Source of the DNA: JAJTFW01 sp964534995
GTDB taxonomy: Bacteria > Bacteroidota > Bacteroidia > AKYH767-A > OLB10
Reading direction: 5' to 3'
Assembly: GCA_964534995.1 (NCBI GenBank)
Contig: CAZHSC010000054.1
Span: forward strand, 1 to 23,854
DNA length: 23,854 nucleotides
The notes under the pieces were generated by a model. The model searched no databases and was not told where the DNA came from. It saw only the letters and a list, made by a program, of their open reading frames with translations. Positions 1-6,543 of the stretch are shown here, piece after piece (positions within the stretch are counted from its first letter, which is position 1; every line of letters begins with the position of its first letter). Position numbers and translations under genes: made by a program.

Positions 1-51
1 AGTTAGTCAAATTTTAGGTGAGTAGAGATTTTAGATACCAATAGTATTTTT

Positions 52-82
52 TGCTGCTGGCTGCTTGCTTCTGGCTGCTCGC
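52..82. repeat. Degenerate GCTGCT/GGCTGCT tandem repeat
   Basis: The run is built from overlapping copies of TGCTGC, GGCTGC, TTGCTTC and GGCTGCTCGC, a degenerate repeat with a unit of about 7 bases. It sits in non-coding DNA. Similar TGCTGGC-type runs are known from intergenic DNA of environmental bacteria (recalled, not searched). No function can be assigned. Confidence 0.45.
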
Positions 83-103
83 TTTTAATAGCGCCTCTTA
101 AAA

Positions 104-130
104 ACTCTGCGTCTCCGCGACTCTGCGAGA
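104..130. repeat. CTCTGCG-type periodic repeat
   Basis: Three imperfect units with an 8-base period read CTGCGTCT, CCGCGACT and CTGCGAGA. This matches the general form of the CTCTGCGTCTCTGCG-like dispersed intergenic elements found in many Bacteroidota and other environmental genomes (from memory). The related ACACAG run at about 247-274 resembles the opposite-strand version of such elements. Confidence 0.5.
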
Positions 131-339
131 AACTTCTGAAGGTGATTTTCGTCTGTAAGTAATCAGATTACCGAAAAATATCTATTTTGATTACGGGTTA
201 ATACAGATCGTCATCTTAAAGGTAATTTTCATTAAAACCACTAATGCACACAGTACACGTAGTGAACACAGAGGACTTTTCATAAAAAAATTAAATTCTT
301 GCAAAACATTCAAGGAGTCATAATCGAAGCCTCGCTACA

Positions 340-1911
340 TTAATTCCCCGTATACTCTCCGTAAACCTTGCGCAGTACATCGGAAATTTCGCCCAGGGTG
401 GTGTAGTTATCGACGGCGGTAAGGATATGCGGCATGAGGTTGGAACCGTCACGGGCGGCGGACTCGAGGTGTTGAAGTTGTTGTTGAACGAGGCTTGCAT
501 TGCGGTTGGATTTTAAAGCCGCTAATTTTTCCATTTGGACGATGCGAATGCTATCATTTACGGTGAGGATATCATCAAAAGGTGGTTCTTTCACTGTAAA
601 TTTGTTGACGCCAACAATGACTTTCTCCGTTGACTCAATATCCTTTTGGTACTTGTAGGCGGAGTCTGCAATTTCCTTCTGGATGAAACCCTGTTCAATG
701 GCTGCTACCGCCCCTCCCATCTTATCGATGCGTGTGATGTAATCCCATGCTTTTCGTTCCACTTCCGCTGTGAGCCATTCCACATAATAACTTCCACCCA
801 ATGGATCTACCGTTTGGGTAGCCCCGCTTTCGTGGGCGATGATTTGCTGTGTGCGTAAGGCAATGCGTGCTGCATCCTCAGTCGGCAATGCAAGTGCTTC
901 GTCAAATCCGTTCGTATGCAGCGACTGTGTTCCTCCCAAAACAGCTGCCAAAGCCTGAATGGTTACACGGGTGATGTTATTGTGCGGCTGTTGGGCGGTG
1001 AGCGTAGATCCTCCGGTCTGCGTATGGAAACGGAGCATCTGTGCCCGCGGATCAGTAGCGCCTAACTCCTTCGTGATCTTTGCCCACATGCGTCGTGCCG
1101 CTCTGAACTTCGCGACTTCTTCAAAGAGATTATTGTGCGCATTGAAGAAAAAAGAAATGCGTTTCGCAAAGACATTTATATCTAAACCCTGACTGATGGC
1201 CGCTTCGAGATAAGCCTTTCCATCTGCAAGCGTAAACGCCAGCTCCTGAACAGCATTGGCACCGGCCTCACGGATATGATACCCGGAAACTGAAATGGTA
1301 TTCCACTTTGGCAATTCAACCGAACACCAGGCAAAAATATCGGTGATGATTTTCATGCTGGGTTGTGGCGGATAGATATAAGTTCCGCGCGCCGCATACT
1401 CCTTCAGAATATCATTTTGTATGGTACCGGAAACATTTGATAAATCAGCACCCTGTCGCTTCGCAAGTGCTACATACATGCTTAGCAATACCGCCGCAGT
1501 AGCATTGATCGTCATGGACGTGGTTATTTTCTCCAATTCAATGCCGTTAAACAATATCTCCATATCCGCCAGCGAATCAATGGCCACTCCCGCCTTCCCT
1601 ACCTCTCCCTCGGAAAGCGCATGATCCGAATCGTATCCGATTTGCGTGGGTAAATCAAAGGCGACAGAAAGTCCCGTCGTCCCTTGCTTCAATAAAAAGT
1701 GATAGCGCTCGTTGCTTTCTTCCGCCGTAGAAAATCCGGCATACTGCCGCATGGTCCAGAGTTTACCACGGTACATGTCCGGCTGTACCCCGCGTGTAAA
1801 TGGAAACTGCCCCGCGTCTTCATTCACCGGAATCGCTTTGGAATAAATCCTGTCAATCTCTATTCCCGAATCGGTACTGATGGTGTGTTTCTTTTCTTTG
1901 TCTGATGGCAT
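340..1911 (-). CDS. Methylmalonyl-CoA mutase-type large subunit (no B12-binding domain)
   Basis: The product is the TIM-barrel (catalytic) half of an adenosylcobalamin-dependent acyl-CoA mutase, which interconverts branched and linear acyl-CoAs. At about 523-527 residues it matches the stand-alone large subunit. The C-terminal cobalamin domain with DxHxxG is absent, so a separate small subunit must exist elsewhere. Family blocks are clear: WTMRQYAGFS, GLSVAFDLPTQIGYDSD, GTIQNDILKEY, TYIYPPQPSM, SGYHIREAGA and LGGTQSLHTN. Counting from the TTG at 1923, the equivalents of Arg207 (R179) and His244 (H216) of Propionibacterium MutB are present, but the Tyr89 position is Gln (Q47). The start is either TTG at 1923, directly after the upstream TAA, or ATG at 1911; I prefer the ATG. 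Methylmalonyl-CoA is the default substrate, but isobutyryl- or another acyl-CoA is possible because of Q47. Confidence 0.88.
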   Translation of the reverse strand: MPSDKEKKHTISTDSGIEIDRIYSKAIPVNEDAGQFPFTRGVQPDMYRGKLWTMRQYAGFSTAEESNERYHFLLKQGTTGLSVAFDLPTQIGYDSDHALSEGEVGKAGVAIDSLADMEILFNGIELEKITTSMTINATAAVLLSMYVALAKRQGADLSNVSGTIQNDILKEYAARGTYIYPPQPSMKIITDIFAWCSVELPKWNTISVSGYHIREAGANAVQELAFTLADGKAYLEAAISQGLDINVFAKRISFFFNAHNNLFEEVAKFRAARRMWAKITKELGATDPRAQMLRFHTQTGGSTLTAQQPHNNITRVTIQALAAVLGGTQSLHTNGFDEALALPTEDAARIALRTQQIIAHESGATQTVDPLGGSYYVEWLTAEVERKAWDYITRIDKMGGAVAAIEQGFIQKEIADSAYKYQKDIESTEKVIVGVNKFTVKEPPFDDILTVNDSIRIVQMEKLAALKSNRNASLVQQQLQHLESAARDGSNLMPHILTAVDNYTTLGEISDVLRKVYGEYTGN

Positions 1912-1923
1912 CTCCTGAATCAA

Positions 1924-2454
1924 TTAAAATAGTTGGGCAACTTCGGCTTTTAGAATGCTTAATGCACGTTGGCTGGGATAATCCTCTTTTTCAAGAATCG
2001 AGTCAAATATCCTTTTGCTGAGCTGATAGGCCGGCGCTTCCGCATCCAGTGAAGAAGCAGCCGCATTTACCTGTCGTGCCACTTCCTCCTTCGTATTCCT
2101 GATCACGGTCCAAAGCGCGGGTGAAATGTAAATCTGTTGCGCATAATTATGCTCGAATTCACCCCGTATCATTTCCAGTAATTTCTGCTGAAACTCCATC
2201 ACTGTCATACCATGTTCATATTGATTAATAAGCATTACATTGGGTGATATACGCTCCAGATAGATAGATAATCTTTCGTAAGCCTGCAGCCTTAACGGCA
2301 TCAGGTCCTTCTGCTGATTTGACCTGAGCTCCAGTACTTTTAATGCAGATTCACGCTGTAGAAAGCGTTTTACCAGGTACCATGCCGTTATAAAAACCAA
2401 CAAGGACGGCGCCAAATAAACCAGAAAGTCAAGTAAACCCTGAGGAGTATTCAT
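1924..2454 (-). CDS. Small one-transmembrane protein, DUF7935-like
   Basis: The protein has 176 residues from the ATG at 2454. One membrane segment lies at about residues 10-28, followed by a basic stretch and a soluble, mostly helical domain. Conserved-looking text includes LRLQAYERLSIYLERISP and GEFEHNYAQQIYIS. I recall this pattern from a small Bacteroidota-only family (DUF7935) of unknown function; the name is from memory and moderately sure. The reading frame stays open upstream to 2751, but that extension is Cys-rich and unlike a protein N-terminus, while the ATG at 2454 begins just before the membrane helix. The stop codon abuts the mutase gene, so the two are probably co-transcribed and translationally coupled. 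Nothing in the sequence shows a biochemical link to the mutase. Confidence 0.7.
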   Translation of the reverse strand: MNTPQGLLDFLVYLAPSLLVFITAWYLVKRFLQRESALKVLELRSNQQKDLMPLRLQAYERLSIYLERISPNVMLINQYEHGMTVMEFQQKLLEMIRGEFEHNYAQQIYISPALWTVIRNTKEEVARQVNAAASSLDAEAPAYQLSKRIFDSILEKEDYPSQRALSILKAEVAQLF

Positions 2455-2767
2455 TTTTATTATTAATTTTTTGCAAATATCGTAAACTTGTCGTTCGAAG
2501 TCTGAGGTAAGTTCATTTACACTGTCTCCTTTATGACTTGGCTTCTCCTGCCTGGGCAGGACACACTCCTTTAGCACCGGGAAAACAGATAACAGGCCGT
2601 AGATTTGTTGGATCGCCCTGCTGCTATGTGCCGGATAAAGGTCAGGGAGAATCTGCTGAACCTTAGGTGAATGCCTTTGACAAGAAAAATCAACAAATTG
2701 TTTTTCAATGGCATAACAGCATGATTCTTTTTTGATAGTTTTGCAGCACAAACCTGAGCGCAGCGTA
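2455..2767. other. Divergent intergenic region
   Basis: This 313-base stretch separates the minus-strand DUF7935/mutase pair from the plus-strand aminotransferase and should hold promoters for both. A perfect TAnnTTTG box for the plus strand is at 2736-2743. For the minus strand only a one-mismatch box (GATATTTG, 2481-2474) is visible. A palindrome with arms CCTGCC/GGCAGG lies at 2547-2560. Long open frames cross the region on the minus strand, but their composition does not look coding. Confidence 0.5.
2736..2743 (+). promoter_or_regulatory. Bacteroidota -7 box (TAGTTTTG)
   Basis: TAGTTTTG matches the Bacteroidota -7 consensus TAnnTTTG exactly and ends 24 bases before the aminotransferase ATG. 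No TTG is visible at the usual -33 distance. The expected transcript start near 2750 supports the ATG at 2768 over the further-upstream in-frame ATG at 2732. Confidence 0.55.
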
Positions 2768-3961
2768 ATGAATTATTTATCAAAGCGAGTAAACAGCCTG
2801 GAAGAATCCGCAACTATTGCCATGGCCCGACTGAGCCGTGAATTGCAGGAAGAAGGGCATGATATCATCAGTTTAAGTTTAGGGGAGCCCGATTTCGATA
2901 CACCAAAAGATATCTGTGAAGCCGCGAAAGAAGCCATCGACAAGGGCTTTACCCATTACCCGCCCATCTCCGGTTTTTCCGACCTCCGTAAAGCCATCTG
3001 TGAGAAATTTAAAAGGGAAAATAATCTTCACTTTCAGCCGGAACAAATAGTTGTTTCCACCGGAGCCAAGCAAAGCATCGCCAATGCTGTTTTCAGTATC
3101 ATCGATCCGGGTGATGAGGTGATCATCCCCTCCCCTTACTGGGTCAGCTATTCACAAATAATAGAACTGGCAGGGGGTGTACCTGTTTTTATTCATACCA
3201 CCATCGACACAGATTTTAAGCCGCGACCCGAAGAGATTAAAGCGGCCATAAGTGATAAAACCAAATTGTTTATCTTTTCTTCGCCCTGTAATCCTACCGG
3301 CAGTATATTCACAAAAGAAGAACTGAAACAGATTGCGGATATACTGTTGCCCTATCAGAAAATATGGATACTCAGTGACGAGATCTATGAACATATCCGC
3401 TTTGAATCCACCCATGAAAGTATTGCCCAATTTGAAAATATCCGTAACCGCGTCATCATTGTAAATGGAGTTTCAAAAGGCTATGCCATGACCGGTTGGA
3501 GGATCGGATATATGGCTGCCTGTAAGGATCTGGCAAAAGCCTGTGATAAGATGCAGGGACAATTTACCTCTGGCGCCAATTCAATTTCGCAAAAGGCAAG
3601 TGTAAAAGCCTTGTCTACAGATTGGACTGAATATAGCTATATGCGCGATATTTTCCTGAAGCGTCGCGACCTCGTACTGAAACTGATGGGGGAAATACCC
3701 GGATGGAAATTTAACAAACCGATGGGGGCATTTTATGTATTTCCCGACGTCACTTATTTTTTTGGTAAGCGTGACGGAGAAAAAACGATTAACAATGCCA
3801 GTGAACTCTGCATGTATCTTTTAAGGGACGCAAAAGTATCCATGGTGACCGGAGAGGCCTTTGGTGACCATCGTTGCATCCGTTTATCATTTGCCACCAG
3901 CGAAGCCTTGCTTACGGAGGCTATGAAAAGAATAAAAACAAGTCTCGCTAAATTGAAATAA
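2768..3961 (+). CDS. Class I pyridoxal-phosphate aminotransferase, aspartate aminotransferase type
   Basis: This 397-residue cytoplasmic enzyme most likely transfers amino groups between aspartate and 2-oxoglutarate. It is a fold-type I aminotransferase of the Igamma (Thermus-like) group. Visible motifs are LGEPDFDTP near residue 38, the CNPTG loop (N175), SDEIYE (D204, Y207), the cofactor lysine in VSKGYAMTGWRIGY (K237) and the carboxylate-binding arginine in CIRLSFATS (R372). The start at 2768 was chosen because an upstream in-frame ATG at 2732 precedes the promoter box, and family members begin close to LSKRVNSLEESAT. The gene appears to stand alone, about 80 bases before the next promoter. 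Prephenate, tyrosine or other amino-donor specificity cannot be excluded. Confidence 0.9.
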   Translation: MNYLSKRVNSLEESATIAMARLSRELQEEGHDIISLSLGEPDFDTPKDICEAAKEAIDKGFTHYPPISGFSDLRKAICEKFKRENNLHFQPEQIVVSTGAKQSIANAVFSIIDPGDEVIIPSPYWVSYSQIIELAGGVPVFIHTTIDTDFKPRPEEIKAAISDKTKLFIFSSPCNPTGSIFTKEELKQIADILLPYQKIWILSDEIYEHIRFESTHESIAQFENIRNRVIIVNGVSKGYAMTGWRIGYMAACKDLAKACDKMQGQFTSGANSISQKASVKALSTDWTEYSYMRDIFLKRRDLVLKLMGEIPGWKFNKPMGAFYVFPDVTYFFGKRDGEKTINNASELCMYLLRDAKVSMVTGEAFGDHRCIRLSFATSEALLTEAMKRIKTSLAKLK

Positions 3962-4040
3962 CAAGGCTTTTCATATTCTTTGCATTGATTTATAGCACTT
4001 TAAAGCACCAGGTTTTTCACTGACATTCTCCGGGATTCAT

Positions 4041-4048
4041 TAACTTTG
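4041..4048 (+). promoter_or_regulatory. Bacteroidota -7 box (TAACTTTG) before the heptose kinase operon
   Basis: TAACTTTG is an exact TAnnTTTG match. It overlaps the TTG at 4046 that would give the longest kinase reading frame, so if the box is active the transcript starts near 4055 and that TTG cannot be the start codon. A TTG -33 element is not visible. Confidence 0.5.
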
Positions 4049-4069
4049 CCCCTCCAAAAACCCGAGGAA

Positions 4070-5068
4070 TTGTCACCGTTTTCTTCTGTTTCTGAAGTAT
4101 TTGATGCCTTTACCGGTTTAAAGGTAATGGTGATAGGAGACGTCATGCTGGACGCTTATCTATGGGGTAAGGTGGACCGCATTTCGCCGGAAGCTCCCGT
4201 TCCCATTGTTACGGTTAACAAACGTGAGCGACGTTTGGGTGGTGCGGCAAATGTGGCCATCAATCTTCATGCAATGGGAGCCATCCCTCTTCTCTGTTCG
4301 GTGATTGGCAATGACCGAAACGGAGAGGAATTACTGACCCTGATGCAGGAACTTCAGATGAACACGCAAGGGATGGTCCTTTCAGAAGAACGTGTTACCA
4401 CCGTTAAAACACGGGTGATTGGCAACAACCATCAACTGATTCGCGTGGATGATGAAGTACTGCATGATCTCAGTGAAAAGGAAAAGGATACTTTACTGGA
4501 ACGGGTAAAAACCATGTTGGATATCCACTCTCCTTCAGTGGTTATTTTTGAAGATTATGACAAGGGTGTGTTGGGCGAAAAGGTGATTGGAAAAATAATT
4601 TCTTACTGTACAGATCGGGGAATACCAACGGCTGTTGACCCCAAGAAGAAGAATTTCATGTTATACAGGGGCGTTACACTTTTCAAGCCTAACCTGAGCG
4701 AATTAAAGGCCGGACTTAAGATAGATCTTGATAAAAGCGATGCCGGACAACTGTATCAAACAACAAAATCTTTTCAGGATACGCAACAGATTGATTTGTT
4801 AATGGTAACTTTATCGGAGGCCGGCGTGTATTACAGCAGGGATGGGGTACACGAAATTATTCCGGCGCATATCCGGAATATCAGTGATGTATCCGGCGCA
4901 GGCGACACCGTGATCAGTATCGCCTCCCTTTGTCTGGCACTCGGCCTGAGTGCACGCAGCATCTCCGCCCTTGCCAACCTCGCAGGTGGACTTGTTTGTG
5001 AAAAGGTGGGTGTTGTACCCATTGATAAACTGCAATTGAAAGAAGAAGCCTCACACGTAAAGCTATGA
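4070..5068 (+). CDS. hldA: D-glycero-beta-D-manno-heptose-7-phosphate kinase (RfaE1/HldA type)
   Basis: This is a PfkB/ribokinase-family sugar kinase of about 332 residues. It probably phosphorylates heptose 7-phosphate at C1 for ADP-heptose and lipopolysaccharide core synthesis. The signature VMLDAYLWGKVDRISPEAPVP, the GGAANVAIN substrate block, DPKKKNF and the ATP-site DVSGAGDT (catalytic Asp about 279) are all typical of the RfaE domain I. The nucleotidyltransferase domain of bifunctional HldE is absent, so the adenylyltransferase must be encoded elsewhere. There is no ATG before the first beta strand: TTG at 4046 or TTG at 4070 must be used. I chose 4070 because the promoter box covers 4046. 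The end overlaps the next gene by 4 bases (ATGA), suggesting coupling. Another PfkB sugar specificity is less likely. Confidence 0.85.
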   Translation: MSPFSSVSEVFDAFTGLKVMVIGDVMLDAYLWGKVDRISPEAPVPIVTVNKRERRLGGAANVAINLHAMGAIPLLCSVIGNDRNGEELLTLMQELQMNTQGMVLSEERVTTVKTRVIGNNHQLIRVDDEVLHDLSEKEKDTLLERVKTMLDIHSPSVVIFEDYDKGVLGEKVIGKIISYCTDRGIPTAVDPKKKNFMLYRGVTLFKPNLSELKAGLKIDLDKSDAGQLYQTTKSFQDTQQIDLLMVTLSEAGVYYSRDGVHEIIPAHIRNISDVSGAGDTVISIASLCLALGLSARSISALANLAGGLVCEKVGVVPIDKLQLKEEASHVKL

Positions 5069-5787
5069 ATGTAATACCACAGGATTATAAAGGGAGTTCA
5101 AAGCGTGAACGCGTGGAAGAGATGTTCGACAGCATTGCCACACGATATGATTTACTTAACAAAATTTTGTCGGCAGGAATTGACAAGAGCTGGAGGCGAC
5201 GTGCCATCGACCAGCTGATATCCATTAAACCACAGGTTATCCTCGACATTGCCACCGGTACGGCCGACCTTGCAATTGAATCCATGCGCCTGAAGCCAAG
5301 CGAAATTATCGGTATTGATATTTCGAACAAGATGCTGGATATAGGCCGTTACAAAGTAATGGCAAAAGGCTACCAGGGTATCATCCGGCTGGAGCAGGCC
5401 GACTCGGAGCAATTGCCTTATGACAATGAACGTTTTGATGCCATCACAGTAGCTTTCGGAGTCCGCAATTTCGAAAACCTTGAAAAAGGACTTTCCGAAA
5501 TGTACAGGGTACTCAGACCCGGAGGAAAAGTGGTGATTCTTGAATTTTCACAACCCGACAGGTTCCCTGTCAAGCAATTTTACAACTTTTATTCCTTTAA
5601 GGTGATGCCTAAAATTGGCCAGATATTGTCTAAGGAACGCTCCGCCTATGAATATCTTCCGGCCTCCGTATCCGTATTTCCTTATGGCCGTAAATTTTTA
5701 AATATTCTTACAAAAACCGGATTCAGGGATACTAACTGCCAGCCCCTCACGTTTGGTATTGCCAGCATTTATACCGCCATCAAATGA
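5065..5787 (+). CDS. ubiE: Demethylmenaquinone methyltransferase (UbiE/MenG)
   Basis: This 240-residue SAM-dependent methyltransferase catalyses the last step of menaquinone synthesis, converting demethylmenaquinone to menaquinone at the membrane surface. Visible blocks are the N-terminal RYDLLNKILSAGID (27-40), SAM motif I VILDIATGTADLA (58-70), the family signature FGVRNFENLEKGL (131-143) and RVLRPGGKVVILEFSQP (148-164). Length and motifs match the family fully. The gene starts inside the stop of the kinase gene and its own stop overlaps the start of porT, giving a tightly packed operon. A dual ubiquinone role is unlikely because Bacteroidota use menaquinone. Confidence 0.95.
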   Translation: MNVIPQDYKGSSKRERVEEMFDSIATRYDLLNKILSAGIDKSWRRRAIDQLISIKPQVILDIATGTADLAIESMRLKPSEIIGIDISNKMLDIGRYKVMAKGYQGIIRLEQADSEQLPYDNERFDAITVAFGVRNFENLEKGLSEMYRVLRPGGKVVILEFSQPDRFPVKQFYNFYSFKVMPKIGQILSKERSAYEYLPASVSVFPYGRKFLNILTKTGFRDTNCQPLTFGIASIYTAIK

Positions 5788-6497
5788 AAAAACTCCTGTT
5801 GCCGGTTTTCCTTTTTTTCACCCTTCTCCTGTGTGGTACAAGGGAATCTGCGGCGCAGCGTATTAAAGTTAAAAATCTGGAGAAGTATGACAAGCAATGG
5901 ATTCATTTCGGATTTTTACTGGGGTTCAACACCACCGATTTCAGGATAACGAGGGCCGATGATTTCTACCGTTCTGACAGTGTGCTGACCCTGGAGGCCG
6001 ATGGCAAAGCGGGATTCAACCTGGGTATTATTGCGAACCTGCATCTTACCAATAACCTTGACCTGCGCTTTGTACCGGACCTTGCATTCTCTCAAAGGGA
6101 TCTTATTTATAAAATGACCACCAAAATCGGAGCGAGTGATGTGGTGATTAAGAAAGTTGAATCCACTTTTCTTGAGTTTCCCCTCGAGATCAAGTTTAAA
6201 TCGAACCGGGTAAACAATTATCGCTTTTATGTTACAGGCGGGTTCAAATACATGATTGACCTTGTATCTCAAGCCAAGGTTGAAAACAAGGAAGAACTGG
6301 TGAAGCTTGAAAAAAATGACTTCGGATATATTATCGGCGTGGGAATGGATCTCTACCTGCCACTTTTCAAGTTCGCACCCGAAATAAAAATGTTCCAGGG
6401 CATCCCGAATGTACTCAGTACCGATCCTGCCGTTTATACCACCAGTATTTCCTCGCTGAAGTCAAGAATATTCACGTTTTCATTAACTTTTGAATAA
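5784..6497 (+). CDS. porT: Type IX secretion system protein PorT (outer-membrane beta-barrel)
   Basis: The 237-residue protein has a signal peptide (MKKLLLPVFLFFTLLLCG, likely cleaved after the AA before Q25) and a predicted eight-stranded-type beta-barrel with alternating hydrophobic strands, ending in the aromatic-terminated strand FTFSLTFE. Features typical of PorT are HFGFLLGFNTTDFRI near the mature N-terminus, FLEFPLEIKFKSNR, YRFYVTGGFKYMIDL and FGYIIGVGMDLYLPLFKFAPEIK. PorT is an outer-membrane part of the type IX secretion machinery needed for export of proteins with C-terminal sorting domains. The ubiE-porT adjacency is a recurring arrangement in Bacteroidota and supports the call. 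Translation is probably coupled to ubiE through the ATGA overlap. Confidence 0.85.
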   Translation: MKKLLLPVFLFFTLLLCGTRESAAQRIKVKNLEKYDKQWIHFGFLLGFNTTDFRITRADDFYRSDSVLTLEADGKAGFNLGIIANLHLTNNLDLRFVPDLAFSQRDLIYKMTTKIGASDVVIKKVESTFLEFPLEIKFKSNRVNNYRFYVTGGFKYMIDLVSQAKVENKEELVKLEKNDFGYIIGVGMDLYLPLFKFAPEIKMFQGIPNVLSTDPAVYTTSISSLKSRIFTFSLTFE

Positions 6498-6521
6498 AGG
6501 TCTGCTTATTCTTTTAATTTG
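6490..6521 (+). promoter_or_regulatory. Probable promoter of the flavoprotein gene, within an inverted repeat
   Basis: A TTG at 6490-6492 is followed, after 21 bases, by TTAATTTG at 6514-6521, a one-mismatch TAnnTTTG box. The predicted transcript start is near 6528, giving a leader of about 16 bases. AAGGTC at 6497-6502 and GACCTT at 6521-6526 form an inverted repeat spanning the spacer and -7 box, which could be an operator. Confidence 0.4.
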
Positions 6522-6543
6522 ACCTTATACAAGCTGATAAAAA

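Larger units (their letters stand above)
1..339. other. Intergenic region with degenerate repeats
   Basis: No credible gene lies here on either strand. The stretch follows the 3' end of the mutase gene and runs to the window edge. It contains a GCTGCT/GGCTGCT-type low-complexity run at about 52-82, a CTCTGCG-type periodic run at about 104-130, and an ACACAG-type run at about 247-274, separated by AT-rich DNA. I see no clear hairpin with a T tract that would serve as a terminator for the mutase gene. Confidence 0.6.

Noticed and set aside
2455..2751. N-terminal extension of the DUF7935-like protein
   Set aside because: The sequence is Cys-rich with no family resemblance, and the ATG at 2454 gives a typical start just before the membrane helix.
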